From Riptortus pedestris (lineage: Eukaryota > Arthropoda > Insecta > Hemiptera > Alydidae): a stretch of 64,000 bases of DNA. The translations under genes were made by a program, and so were the position numbers. Location of the stretch: assembly GCA_019009955.1 (NCBI GenBank), contig CM032231.1, forward strand, positions 45,595,001 to 45,659,000, in the 5' to 3' direction. Of this stretch, positions 21,567 through 32,715 are shown piece by piece. Every line of letters begins with the position of its first letter. Positions within the stretch are counted from its first letter, which is position 1. The notes beneath the pieces were generated by a model. That model did not search any database. It was not told the origin of the DNA and saw nothing but the letters and a program-made list of their open reading frames with translations.

Positions 21567-21986
21567 GCAAATGTTATTCAGTAGCATATTAACGGCCTAC
21601 AGAAATACATTGGCGACTTAAAGCACCTGTTGAATAATATACCAGCTCATGTTGTAGCCCTTCAGGAAACGTACATGAAAGACGGAAAAGACGTCATTAT
21701 AAAAGGTTATACAATATACAGGCCTGATTACATTCTGGGGGATAATGCATCTGGTGTTGTCGCTGTATTCCTGAGTCATCACGTGTATAGTGAACCTATT
21801 CGGATATTGACGACATTGGCCGTTTCAATAAATCTTCATGGAAACCAATTGATGTACATAGCATTAACGATTTATTTTTATTCAATTATTTATAATCTAA
21901 TAGACTACATTCACTTTTCCAATGTGAGTTTAGGCCAAAACACAATACTTTGCATCATATTGAGAGACTGGAAGGTAATATTCTGA
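21567..21986 (+). pseudogene. LINE endonuclease, N-terminal half, fused to RT start
   Basis: An APE-type endonuclease start is visible (WHINGLQKYIGDLKHLLNN; HVVALQETYMKDGKDVI). ALQET carries the catalytic Glu of the family. SGVVAVFLSHHVYSEPI follows. From about 21900 the reading passes directly into RT sequence (FRPKHNTLHHIERLEG in another frame), so the endonuclease is cut in half. Not functional. Confidence 0.65.
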
Positions 21987-22262
21987 ATACCTTTTTTTTA
22001 ACGATTCCATGATCGCTGTATCTCTTGTCAAAGGAAAAACGTTTGATTGAATCTGGATGAGACTTATTCTATCACAATTGTATGACTGGAAGTACTTCAT
22101 TTAGTTCTGCAAGAAATCGGAGTGCCTCAGGGTGGTGTATTGAGTACCACACTCTTCAATGTCGGGATTAACACTATCTTTGGCTTCATTCCACGAAATG
22201 TGTCCTGCTTCCCTTATGCTGATGATCTATTACTCTATTTTTCGTCTAATAACATGAAAATA
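21900..22262 (+). pseudogene. LINE reverse-transcriptase core fragment (first copy)
   Basis: Contains GVPQGGVLSTTLFNVGINT and PYADDLLLYFSSNNMK. YADD is the RT catalytic motif. It is about 90% similar to 23445-23800 and shares the same internal gap between the YDWK block and the PQG block, so the two are copies of one already-deleted fragment. Confidence 0.65.
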
Positions 22263-22299
22263 ACGATTAATTGACATAACTTCCGGCGCCCTTACTATT

Positions 22300-22570
22300 A
22301 CTGACAGACGCACATGCACTTATTATCTTCTGGAATTCGGCAACTACCAACACAAGAGGCCAACAAATACATAAAATACTAGAAAACTTCGATTTAGGTT
22401 CACTCAACACCAACGAACAGACTCACAAATGCTCTAAGACTGGCACACTATCGACTATTGACAACCTCGCTTTAAATCGGAAATCGTAGATGACATTCAT
22501 GGTAGTGATCATTTCCCTATTCTATTACAGCTCGATTCTACCGTCACTCTGTTCGTGGTTTAATACAAAA
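22300..22570 (+). pseudogene. LINE endonuclease, C-terminal half
   Basis: Reads WNSATTNTRGQQIHKILENF, then TIDNLALN, the typical end of I/jockey endonucleases (RG then S-x-I-D-L). It is separated from its N-terminal half by the inserted RT fragment. Confidence 0.6.
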
Positions 22571-23439
22571 AAAAACATATTGCAATAAATATAAGAGTTA
22601 TATTCAATATAAATTTCAATTACGAAACATAACCTCAATTTCTGATTTAAATTCATTGATCCCCGAAGCAGCTGAGCAGAGCATGCCTCTAACCAAAAAA
22701 AAAAGACTAAAAACGTCCGATACCTTGGTGGAGAAATGAATGCGGCGAAGTCAGAGATCGCTAGAAAGCACTCCGTTTTTTACGCAGAAATCCATCACAA
22801 ATATCCCTAGAATTATAAAAGAAAAACACAATGGCCCGGAGGGTTAGTTAAACAAAGTAAAAAAAAGTGTTGGATGGAGTTCTTGGCAAGCCAAACAGTA
22901 TAAGGCAAAATATAGGTCTAATTCAGCACACAAAAATATATATCTCCTATCAGAGGGATGATGCATAATCAAAATATAAATAATGACTTATTTTTTGATA
23001 TTAGGAAATCATTTCAGTGAATTTTCAAGCACATCCAACTTTCGAAATGATTTCCGATTGCAAAAAAATCAAATATAAAGCATTCCTTTGCCAGTAAACG
23101 ATGACTTAGACCATTCACATAACGTACTAATAACTCTACAAGAACTCTATACTTCACTTTCAGGTGCAGTATGGACTTCTTGTAGAGAACACTTCTCCAG
23201 AACCTAAACATTTCTTATCCTATGATTAAACAATTACCCACTGCAACTGTTCAAGAAAGTTTTCAAGTTAGGAGCACATTCTCAAAAGTGGACCGAATCA
23301 ATTATAATCCCTATTCTATAGCAAGGAAAAGGCAAAAAATACCCCTTCAGCTTCAGGCCAATCTCACTGACATGCTGTATGTCTAACCTGCTGGAATGAA
23401 TATTAAATAAACGGCTGAATGTTATTTAAAAATTAACTA

Positions 23440-24033
23440 CTTTCACCTTTCCATTGTGGGTTAGACTAAAACACAATACTTTTCATCATATTGCAAGACT
23501 CGAAGGTATATTCTGAATACCTTTGTTTTAAACGAGTCCATGATCGCTGTATCTCATGGCCTTGGAAAAGCGTTTGATTTAATGTGGAGGAGACTTATTC
23601 TATCACAATTGTATGACTGGAAGTACCACATGAATTTCTGCAAGAAAACGGAGTGCCTCAGGATAGTATATTGAGTACCACACTCTTCTATGTCGGGATT
23701 AACACTATCGTTGGCTTCATTGCACGAAATGTGTCCTACTTCCTTGATGCTGATGATCTATTACTCTATTTTTCGACTAATAACATGAATATTGTGGAGG
23801 AGAATCTTCAGGATACGATAAATTCCTTGCAGATTTGGCGTAATAGAACTGGATTTCAATTTTCAAAAGAAAAACAAATTGTGAAATATTCTCCAGGAAT
23901 CCATTTGGACCACATTTACTTCTGGATTCCACCAAAATATCATATAGTACAATTTTTAGTTATGACGTTTGATAAGAAATGGGTACCCCATATCAATGAT
24001 CTCGATGATCCAATAAATGCAAGAAATCGTTGA
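23440..24033 (+). pseudogene. LINE reverse-transcriptase core fragment (second copy)
   Basis: The longest open part is 23653-24033, with VPQDSILSTTLFYVGINT, FLDADDLLLYFSTNNMN (catalytic YADD mutated to DADD), then the palm/thumb continuation LQDTINSLQIWRNRTGFQFS and FDKKWVPHINDL. Frameshifts upstream near 23560 and 23630 break the block. Inactive. Confidence 0.65.
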
Positions 24034-24167
24034 ATTGATTAAGGATTCTAAGTAATACTAAACGGGGAGCTGGCAAGTGTGCAACGCTACGCTACGCTTC
24101 TTTAGGGCCTTTACCAGCCAGGTCTCTACTCTATGACTGCATAGCATATTAATCTGCCAGTTGTAGC

Positions 24168-24365
24168 ATGCTCAAAGCATTGGACGTTATACACAACACT
24201 GGAATTAGAATATCAACAGGGGCTTTTCGAACAAGTCCCGTCAATAGTATTTATGTGGAAGCTGAAGAACCTCCACTGGATTACAGGCGTCTGATGTTGT
24301 GTTTGAAATTCCTCACTAGGTCAAAATCATTGAAGGAGACCCTGTGTAACTACATACTTTTTTAA
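24168..24365 (+). pseudogene. LINE post-RT domain fragment
   Basis: LKALDVIHNTGIRISTGAFR, then TSPVNSIYVEAEEPPLDYRR, matches the conserved block after RT in I-group LINEs. Part of it (YLEAEEPPMGYRHKILCLKY) is repeated at 24571-24637. Confidence 0.65.
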
Positions 24366-25225
24366 ACAATACACACTTACAGATCCACACACAAATAGAA
24401 AACCCTTAATATTAAGATTTTTTGCAAAGCCATGAACACATTATTGACTCTCCCATTTACCCACAAAGACAACACTCCATGCCACCATGGAAAATAGACA
24501 ACGTAATGATTGAAAAAAAAAAACGAAACTTTAGCCATTAACTCTTACAAAACACACTTCAACTTACAATAATATTTATTTAGAAGCTGAAGAACCTCCA
24601 ATGGGTTATAGGCATAAGATATTGTGTTTGAAATATAGCGAGTGGTCAACCAGCAGACCGTGGCAATAGATGAGACTAAGTTGCACTAACGAGACTTAGG
24701 ATACGATACTTACATTTAACGAACACATACCTCATGACAAGATCAGAAACACCTCTTTGCAGAACATGCCATGAACCATTAACAACACATACTGACTAAC
24801 GTCAGGAACATTGAATACTTAGAGAATCTACATAACATGTAAGAATTTCTTACAGACAGGAGCCCATACAATATACAAAATCACCTGAAAAAATTGAATT
24901 TGGTTTACAAAACGTAACTTCTCTCCTCTATGATTTTGACTTAGACAGAAATTTAATGTATTTGGAACTGTTTTAAATAGTATAAATGTTCTAGTTATAG
25001 GAATAACATAATTTATTTTTTTTAAAACGTTGTGTTTAATTTTCTTTTTGGTAACTGTTTAATTTTTTTGTTAATTGTTTAATTTTTCTGTTTATTAATT
25101 TTTTATATGTTGGGTTCCATTTTTGTTATTTTCTATAATTTTGTTTTTATTTTACATTGTTAAACTTTGAGCCAAATCGCCTAGTTGTGGGTGCTCCTGT
25201 AAAAATAACGTAAAATAAAATAAAC

Positions 25226-25866
25226 ATTCATAAATAATATCAGAACTTGAAACCTTCATTATTATTATATCAAAATTTATTGCAACGATTATGTTTTATT
25301 CAGTTTTTAAGTTTCGCTGTACGAAATAATGCTATCTATAAAGTATATAGTAGATATTTAATTTGCATATGATATTAAATTAATACTTATTTATTTGAGT
25401 AACTAATAAAGTCTAGGGGGTTTGTAATAAAAGTTCTACTTGAGGTAAAAAGACCACATTGTTCTTTGTGAAGATAGGGGTTGTGAGCGTTCCTGTTTAA
25501 CAAATTCCTCCACAGCCCTCCTTATGATCTGTTTCATCTCTAAGCTTCTTAACTTTATGCAAATATTACGTACACTAAAAGCAATGCGCTCCGTTTTCTT
25601 TCCTTCTTGATATTATCCTTTCAGCTTTGGTGACCCTTATCAAAGCACAGTGACGCACCACAACCTTTTTGTTTGATGGCCAAAGCTACTTGGGAATACC
25701 TTTCATTGAAAGTTTACATTTCCTCTCTTTAAGCATAATATCTTTTATTCTATATCAACATACTTCTCCTCTGTAGTACACTTTATGGGGTTTACTTGTA
25801 ACCTTTCTCCTTTTTGAGATTCGACGTTAGGTATTACAAAGACTGTTTTATATTAATGTTTCATTT

Positions 25867-25869
<3 letters not shown>
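25226..25869. other. non-coding stretch
   Basis: No gene seen. Confidence 0.55.

Positions 25870-25897
<28 letters not shown>
25870..25897. repeat. poly-T tract, probable A-tail of a minus-strand retroposon
   Basis: About 28 T followed by a short GC-richer body (GAAGCACTCCAACCACTAGA). Read on the minus strand this is a body ending in poly-A. No duplication seen. Confidence 0.5.
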
Positions 25898-25973
25898 GAA
25901 GCACTCCAACCACTAGAGGTCGTCCGGGTAGAAAGCAATTATATTAACGATCAAAGGGATGAGATATTGTAAT

Positions 25974-26059
25974 CCCCCGGTAGGTCGCACTACCTTATCA
26001 CCAACCATACAAGAAAGCTGGGTCTCAGATAAAAAAATAAAAAAAAAAAAAAAAAAAAA
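25974..26059 (+). mobile_element. 86-bp truncated retroposon with poly-A tail and 13-bp TSD
   Basis: GAGATATTGTAAT at 25961-25973 is repeated exactly at 26060-26072. Between them lie CCCCCGGTAGGTCGCACTAC, about 35 bp more, and an A-rich tail of about 30 bp (26029-26059). This is the hallmark of LINE-mediated retroposition of a 5'-truncated RNA. The source RNA is unknown. Confidence 0.8.
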
Positions 26060-26170
26060 GAGATATTGTAATTATTTGTACAAAGATACTCAGATAACAC
26101 TAGAATTTAAACTCTTATCAACTAACAAGAGTAAGACTGCGATTCAAATGCAAATAATGTTTATACCGGA

Positions 26171-27054
26171 TGGGGCAAAAGGTATGAATCGATTTTAAAG
26201 GGATGTAAAACAAAAACAACTCAACTTACCAAAATTATCTTTGTAATTAATAAATCAGTACATAAACTAGTTTTTTACACTAAGTTTTAAATATGGTATC
26301 TGAAAGATGATGGCCGTTAACAGCGATACACTCTTGAAGGCTCTTGAGGGCTTCTGCACATTTCGATGGGTATTGCCGTAACTTCCTCCCTGATTCTGTC
26401 CTTAAGTTCTTCCAGGGTATGTGGACGATGTTTAAAAACCTTTTCCTTTAGGTATCCCCAAAGGAAAAAGTCACAAATGCTCAAATCTGGTGACCGCGCA
26501 GGCCACTCCACGTCACCCCTCGCGAAGACGAGGCGCAGGGGGAACATTTGCCTCAATTTCTCCATTGAAATCCTAGCAGTGTGGGATGTTGCCCCGTCCT
26601 GTTGGAACAAAATGCCCCCCAGATTAGTCGCTTCACTTAATTCTTCCAGCTGAGGTTCAAAAAACTCTTCTAACATTGTCACATAACGCTCAGCAGTGAC
26701 AGTGATGGTTCGCCCATTTTCCAATGGTTCTGGGTCTTCCAATTGCTGAAGGAGTTGCTGTTGAACCAGTGTTCTCTAATGCCCTCGGCCAACATCTAAT
26801 TGCATTACCTCCAGGGACGTCACCCCCAACAGGAATATTGAAGTGCAGTCTGAAGGCCCTCTGAGTGGCGATAACAGAACGGCCATTTTCAAAAAACGTC
26901 TTCACAGCGAATTCACGATGCTCTCCCGTCCAAGGCATGGTTGCTACTGAAAACTAGACCCTCCCACGTCTTTAGCGAGACCCAGCCCACCTTCCCCCCA
27001 CCACCACAAGCTGAGCGCCAGCCAGACAAAACCGGTTCATACCTTTTGCCCCCA
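26171..27054 (-). mobile_element. deleted mariner-family transposon
   Basis: TIRs GGGGCAAAAGGTATGAATCG (from 26172) and, in reverse from about 27053, GGGGCAAAAGGTATGAACCG. A TA lies a few bases outside each (26164-26165; 27057-27058). The transposase remnant inside runs on the minus strand. At 0.88 kb it is shorter than an intact mariner (about 1.3 kb). Confidence 0.75.
26317..26938 (-). pseudogene. mariner transposase remnant, first catalytic Asp deleted
   Basis: N-terminal part 26938-26690: MPWTGEHREFAVKTFFENGRS, a DNA-binding HTH start. After an internal deletion, 26742-26317 gives the C-terminal catalytic half: ILFQQDGATSHTARI (second Asp) and WPARSPDLSICDFFLWGYLK (third Asp). 41 residues lie between these two Asp if the one in ICDFF is used, which would place it with DD41D-type mariners. 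The first catalytic Asp and surrounding region are missing and the two halves are in different frames. Inactive. Confidence 0.75.
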
Positions 27055-27058
27055 CCTA

Positions 27059-27467
27059 TGAGTGCATTAAATCCTCTACTTTAGACTATTTGGTTGTTTA
27101 TTCACCCACTCTACCCACGGAAGAGTGGGCAAGAACTCTTGTGCCCAGGACTTATTGTATTCAACGACCAGTTGGTTTATGTGCATTTCTTTGTGGGAGC
27201 ATTCTATAATCAAGATGAGCTCATAAATCTGTGCCAGAAGACAATCAATCACAACTTCATGCCAATCAGTATGTAAATTAAATGTAAATGTAAATAATTA
27301 TTAATGTTAATACTTTTACATACGAACTAGAGTGAAAGTTTTGGGGGAGGTCTGCAACTAAAACCTACAATGTTTTATCTCTTGCTTGTCCCAGATTGGT
27401 TTATTTTGTTATTTAAAGTGTTAAATAAATCACCCGTTGTTTTGTTTTTTCAGTAAATCACAAAAAA
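27059..27467. other. non-coding stretch
   Basis: Nothing recognisable. Confidence 0.5.
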
Positions 27468-28340
27468 TAAAAAGTCCATCAAGCAGGGGCTGCGTAAACT
27501 AACCAGGTTTTCCAAGAGGTGGTATATCAGACTTCTGACCTCAACTCACCAAATATACTCTATTTCTATGTAAAAAACGGATGAGCACGAAGTGGGGCGG
27601 GGTTCACAAATCCTGAAAACAAGGAAGTACAAATAACTAGATTAGTATTTGAGATACGAATAAATGTGTTAAACAACAATTGTTGACTGTTTAAGACTGG
27701 TTTTATAACATTTTACGATCCGGCTCATAATAACGGTTGTTTTTTTTTTTAATTTTTCTATCTCCGCTCTATGAGCTTGGAGTACAGATCAAATAAACAT
27801 TTTCGAGTTAGAAAATAAAGTCTTAAATAATGACGTTGTCACACAACGAAATTGCATCTATCTTGCATAATAAAGGTCTCTTGAATACAATATTTTGTAA
27901 TAAGCTTATGAAAATGGTTCGTGACATAACAGCTTATTGTGAAGAATATGATATGCGTTGGAGAAGGGGTTTACTAAAAGATGGTAACAAAAAAATGCTA
28001 ATATCTTGGTTAATATTCATGATAGAGAAAATATGTGTATAACAACATAGAGAGGTATTTCAAGTTTGATTATTTACAATTTTTCGATCAGACATAAAGT
28101 AACAGAGATACGTATTTCAAATTGCCCTCTAAAGCCGCTCCCCCCCCCCCAGTCCGATTTAATGCGTTAACGAACTTGATCTGTAGTTTCACATAAAACG
28201 CTTATATACAGAGTTTTGTAACGATAGTACACAAATTGCGACCCCTAGAGCAGTAACTGACATATATCGACAGACAGATATATCTATGAATGTAATGTAT
28301 GTATGAATGTATGTTTTGTACGGACCTCATTTTTGGGGAA
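27468..28340 (+). mobile_element. DINE-like element, long degraded copy
   Basis: The left end AAAAAGTCCATCAAGCAGGG is clear. C run at 28140-28150, CAGTCCGATTTAATGCGTTA, TGCGACCCCTAGAGCAGTAA and GTACGGACCTCATTTTTGG follow the family order. The terminal palindrome is absent. An extra block (27830-28050) also occurs in the copy at 15848. Confidence 0.6.
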
Positions 28341-28870
28341 AAAATACTTATAACGCCGCTAAGAATAAATACAAAAAAAGATATGGAAACTTAAACAACA
28401 TTTTTACGCAGACGTAGAAAGAATAATAGGAAATTGAAATAAATCGGATGTGAGACCAATTTATTTAATTTCCAGGATCATACCGTAAATAGCTCCCCTA
28501 TTAGGATTGATACTAAAAATAAGGCTAATAATTTTAATTCCGCATTAAATGCTTAACTCCTTGCTCACCCCTCTTCAACATAATTACCCCTCACCATACC
28601 CTCCCCCACCCCTCCACCTGCTTCCTCATCCCTCTCTTCTCCCCTCCACTGAATTATCCAAGTTCTTTCTTACCTCCAGACTCAAAAAAAAATAGGAAAA
28701 AAACAAGAGAGTAGATTTCTTGAATCTACTAAAAAAAAAAAACCTCATGAGTATGAAGCCTAGGCCACAATCGGGGAAAAAATAAAAAACTAAAATCAAA
28801 AACTGGTGATGAAATGGAAACAGTGTACTAGTAAACAATACCAAATAAAATATTCACTATGGAGAGTTGG
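28341..28870. other. non-coding stretch with a C-rich pyrimidine tract
   Basis: Strong C/T bias from 28555 to 28675 (CCCTCCCCCACCCCTCCACC). No gene supported. Confidence 0.6.
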
Positions 28871-29021
28871 GTTGGGTTATCTACAGGTTACCACCCTTTT
28901 CTAGCCAGCATGTGACTAAGGATTTTATTTAATGAATTCCGTCACTAAATAAATTGCCCAGGCGGGAATCGAACTCGCCACTCGAGGTTTACCATGTGAG
29001 ATTAAAGGCAGCGTTTTAAAA
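28871..29021 (-). mobile_element. SINE with intact B-box
   Basis: Reverse-strand copy. The B-box GGCGAGTTCGATTCCC lies at 28964-28979 read in reverse. The tail block GGGTTATCTACAGGTTACC is at 28873-28892. This copy, with 61770 and 56540 for the A-box, shows the tRNA origin. Confidence 0.8.
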
Positions 29022-29251
29022 TGCGGCTTTAATGAAGTATATTATTCATAAGAGATTTGCCCATTTTCATTAATTAAATGATTTAATATGCCATTTATAA
29101 TCTACTTCGACTGCTCATTGGTTCGGTATTGATGTCGTTACTCCAGAAATAAAAATTAAAAAATATATTCCTATTCTAATCTAGCAACATTGTAAAAGTA
29201 ACGAATTTGAAAAGACATTCTAATTTATCTATAAAATAAAGATATTGTTAG

Positions 29252-29345
29252 GGCTATCTTCGATGCGGAGATTCCTTCTGCACTCTGTTTGTGATCAAGG
29301 CTATCTTCGATGCGGAGATCCTTTCTGTACTCTGTTTGTGATCGA
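29252..29345 (+). repeat. 47-bp direct duplication
   Basis: GGCTATCTTCGATGCGGAGA... to GTGATCAA repeated twice with about four differences. The GC content is above that of the surroundings. Confidence 0.8.
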
Positions 29346-29777
29346 GTTGCTGTAGCAATTGTGCCTCTTATCTGTCCAATTAGAATATTTATTTATTTAT
29401 TTTAGAGCGTTCGCAGCGAGGGGATATTGCTCATAAAAAAAAACAACAAAAACAATAGAATAGCAAACACAAAAACACCCATTAACCATGAGAGAGTCAT
29501 GAACAAGTATTCACCTTTTTGCGGAGCAGAACACAGGCATGTGACCAACAGGAACAATAGCACCTATAATGGCTGCCCAGCCTAAAAACCAGTGCTCCAT
29601 CCTGTACGCTAGCGCTGCAGTTTCCGCTCTTGGCCACCGCCCACGGCGACCTGATGTTCGGCCGGTTAGTGAGCTAAGTAAGTGGAAGTACGACTGAACA
29701 GATATGTTTTAATGATGATTCTATCTAAGTAATAATCTCGAACTCTGTAAGAAAAATGTTTGTAATGTGTTTGTAAA

Positions 29778-30485
29778 ATGCCGCTCATTATTAAGAATAT
29801 TTACTGTCCACTAGAGTGTTGTGTCGTGAGTTTCAAATACCTTTTGAAAAATGATGTTAGTTGTGAGTTGGAATTGCAACGGGACACTCACCGCACACAG
29901 TTCGAAGAGTTGAAGCTACTTTTAAAAGACACGAAACCTTTCATTATATGTCTCAAGGAAAGCAAGTTGACACCCCATCTTGACTTAAAAATTGGTAACT
30001 ATAAGGCTTACAGTAGGGATAAAGAAATCTGGGGCAGAGAAATAGCCCACGGAGGTGTTGCGACCGCTCTCTATTCAGAAAAACTAGATTTTCATATTCC
30101 GTTGCAAACAATAGTTATGAAAGTGAAATTATCATTCAATGTTCATATCTATAATATTTATTTACCCCCAACTGAGCCTATTAATGAACAAGCCTTAATA
30201 CAGCTGGTTAATAATCTTCCCGCTCCTTATATCGTGCTAGGTGACATGAATGGACTACATCATTCATGGAGCCCGGCAATAACAAACACCAGGGGAAATA
30301 TTTTAAGGAGAATAATTGATTCTACATATTCTATAATTTTGAATACTGGCCTTATCACTCACATCTGCCCCCGTACAGGAACACAATGCACTATAGACTT
30401 GACCTTTTCTTCCTCCAATATAGATTTACATTTTACTTTTCCTGTATGTCAAAACCGATATGGAAGTAATCCACATTCAAATTAA
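29778..30485 (+). pseudogene. LINE endonuclease domain
   Basis: A 235-codon frame holding most of an APE-like endonuclease: FEELKLLLKDTKPFIICLKE (catalytic Glu region, ICLKES for ICLQET), GGVATALYSE, VHIYNIYLPPTE, YIVLGDMNGLHHSWSP (GDxN-H-W core), NTRGNILRRII and TIDLTFSSSNIDLHF. A frameshift near 30455 ends it. The continuation (HPRWITDKANWNEFRDKI) is in another frame. Typical of jockey/I elements. Confidence 0.75.
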
Positions 30486-30812
30486 TTCAACTGCTCTTAT
30501 GAAATCACCTACTACAAATAATCATCCCAGGTGGATTACAGATAAAGCCAATTGGAATGAGTTCCGAGACAAAATTTAAAACTCTAATCAAAATATCCCG
30601 AACGGGATTGATGAAATGGCAGTTCACAAAGCAATTATTTAATCAGCCAGTGAAACTATCCCGATATCTAAAGGGCGGTATAAAACTAATTTCACGCCCT
30701 GGTTGGATAAAGAATGTCGGCAAGTGATAAAATCCAAAGACAAAGCCTTAAAAATCTTTCAACAAACCCCCCACAAATGAAAACTTTATAAATTATCTTT
30801 TTATTTTTTTCA

Positions 30813-30905
30813 TTTATTAACGTCTACTTTATGCTGCTATGGCTAAGTGGGACGGTTTATCTAGAAGCTCCCACCCTTTTCTAGCTACGGTCGACCTAAG
30901 AATTT
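30813..30905 (-). mobile_element. SINE 3' fragment nested in the LINE
   Basis: TTATTAACGTCTACTTTATG to CTAGCTACGGTCGACCTAAG, a diverged copy of the family tail. It separates the endonuclease linker from the RT. Confidence 0.7.
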
Positions 30906-30941
30906 TGCAATGAAGAAATAAGGCCTAAGCTAGATTTAAAT

Positions 30942-31556
30942 TTGGCTGAACCTTCAAGAAATTCTATACCCTACGACTATAATTGTCCTTTCTCAATATG
31001 TGAACTACACAGTGCAATTAAAGAATTAAATTCAACGACACCGGATGATATTAGGAATTTAATGATAAAAAATATTCAAACAAGAATAAAAGATATCCTA
31101 CAATCAATCAATCAATTGATTATAATAGAATCAGAAATATCAAATTCATTTATTGAGCAGAAGAAAGCAGTGGGTACATTTGTCGACATCGAAAAAGCAT
31201 GATTCCAACAACAGTAGCGCCATTTTAAGGACTCTAGACGCATGGGGCTTTAGAAGACAATTGACAGTTTCATTAAGAGTTTTCTGTCAAAAAGGTTTAT
31301 CACAGTAAGAGTTGGAGATTCCGTTTCTAGTTCCATTGAAATAGCAAACGGCATTCCCCAAGGAAGTGTTTTGAGTTGTAGCTTATTTGCTATTGTAATT
31401 AATTCCATTGTGGATGTAATCCCTAGGTCAGTTAAAGCATTCCTCTTCGTAGATAATCAAAAACAACATCCAAGATCCAAAATTCAAAAACCAAGAGTGG
31501 ATGAGAGGTATACTGCAGAATGTTCTGAACTGACTCCAATCGTGGACAAAGAATAA
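30942..31556 (+). pseudogene. LINE reverse transcriptase, N-terminal part
   Basis: First frame (to 31202): FSICELHSAIKELNSTTPDD, the pre-RT block, then GTFVDIEKA, the RT block with its catalytic Asp. After a stop and shift, 31371 onward gives IPQGSVLSCSLFAIVINSIV and AFLFVDNQK, where the usual YADD/FADD has become FVDN. Inactive. Confidence 0.65.
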
Positions 31557-31638
31557 GCTTCGCTTCGCAACTGAGAAGGATATATTTATATTATTCTCTA
31601 GGAAAAGGAAACCTAGCTCTCATCCAGATCTGTTCTTG

Positions 31639-32715
31639 TTCTAGATGCGTTCCATTTCTGTTTTTGTTCTATTTCTATTTTTGTGTTCCATTTCTGTTTT
31701 TATTTCCCATTTTGGTTTTGTGTTCCATTTCTGTTTTTGTTCTATTTCTATTTTTGTGTTCCATTTCTGTTTTTATTTCCCATTTTGGTTTTGCGTTCCA
31801 TTTCTGATTTTGTTCTATTTCTATTTTTGTGTTCCATTTCTGTTTTTATTTCCCATTTTGGTTTTGTGTTCCATTTCTGTTTTTGTTCTATTTCTATTTT
31901 TGTGTTCCATTTCTGTTTTTATTTCCCATTTTGGTTTTGTGTTCCATTTCTGTTTTTGTTCTATTTCTATTTTTGTGTTCCATTTCTGTTTTTATTTCCC
32001 ATTTTGGTTTTGCGTTCCATTTCTGTTTTTGTTCTATTTCTATTTTTGTGTTCCATTTCTGTTTTTATTTCCCATTTTGGTTTTGTGTTCCATTTCTGTT
32101 TTTGTTCTATTTCTATTTTTGTGTTCCATTTCTGTTTTTATTTCCCATTTTGGTTTTGTGTTCCATTTCTGTTTTTGTTCTATTTCTATTTTTGTGTTCC
32201 ATTTCTGTTTTTATTTCCCATTTTGGTTTTGCGTTCCATTTCTGTTTTTGTTCTATTTCTATTTTTGTGTTCCATTTCTGTTTTTATTTCCCATTTTGGT
32301 TTTTTGTTCCATTTCTGTTTTTGTTCTATTTCTATTTTTGTGTTCCATTTCTGTTTTTATTTCCCATTTTGGTTTTGTGTTCCATTTCTGTTTTTGTTCT
32401 ATTTCTATTTTTGTGTTCCATTTCTGTTTTTATTTCCCATTTTGGTTTTGCGTTCCATTTCTGTTTTTGTTCTATTTCTATTTTTGTGTTCCATTTCTGT
32501 TTTTATTTCCCATTTTGGTTTTGTGTTCCATTTCTGTTTTGTGTTACTTTTCTATTTTTCATGTTACATTTATGTTATGTTGTTTTATGCTTCGTTTAAA
32601 TTAAGTTTGTTCCGTTTCGTTTTTTTTTTTGTTGTTTTTTAATTTTATACAGTTTTTTTTCCCCGAGCAACATCGCCGCCACAGCTGCAAAGCTCCAAAT
32701 AAATCAATAAATAAA
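31639..32715 (+). mobile_element. 1077-bp VNTR-bearing retroposon with 8-bp TSD
   Basis: TGTTCTTG at 31631-31638 is repeated at 32716-32723. The LINE reading frame on the two sides becomes continuous if one copy and the insert are removed (HPDLFL then YGNRLSFND). The insert is a 73-bp tandem array (31645 to about 32540), a T-rich unique part, a GC-rich stretch ACATCGCCGCCACAGCTGCA (32679-32698) and an A-rich end AAATAAATCAATAAATAAA. No TIRs. The layout (VNTR, unique 3' part, A-rich tail, TSD) recalls a composite non-autonomous retroposon such as primate SVA, without homology to it. Confidence 0.7.
31645..32540 (+). repeat. 73-bp minisatellite, about 12 units, with 219-bp higher-order period
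   Basis: Unit order: GTTCCATTTCTGTTTTTG, TTCTATTTCTATTTTTG, TGTTCCATTTCTGTTTTTA, TTTCCCATTTTGGTTTTG. A C/T variant in the junction (TTTTGCGTTCC or TTTTGTGTTCC) occurs as C,T,C,T,T,C,T,T,C,T,T,C,T, so the array grew by three-unit blocks. The plus strand is extremely poor in A and G. All three forward frames are open, because 73 mod 3 is 1 and the unit lacks stops. I regard those frames as non-coding. Confidence 0.92.

Larger units (their letters stand above)
20900..25225 (+). mobile_element. rearranged I/jockey-group LINE (dead)
   Basis: Order along the DNA: a degraded ORF1-like piece (about 20940-21340), the N-terminal half of the endonuclease (21600-21890), an RT core fragment (21900-22260), the C-terminal half of the endonuclease (22300-22560), a second copy of the same RT core (23440-24030), the post-RT domain (24168-24365), a partial repeat of it (24571-24637), a Cys-containing C-terminus (CRTCHEPLTTHT near 24760) and a 3' tail ending GCTCCTGTAAAAATAA near 25205. 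The same 3' tail recurs at 56185. The 5' limit is uncertain because the DNA transposon at 18595-20888 abuts it. Confidence 0.7.

Noticed and set aside
26366..26653. 95-aa forward ORF
   Set aside because: Antisense of the mariner transposase remnant.
28964..28979. B-box-like sequences as genuine tRNA genes
   Set aside because: They belong to the dispersed SINE; no cloverleaf can be completed.
31645..32642. Three overlapping forward ORFs of 256-319 aa rich in Phe/Leu
   Set aside because: All frames are open only because the 73-bp repeat lacks stops and 73 is not a multiple of 3; inserted repeat, no start context.
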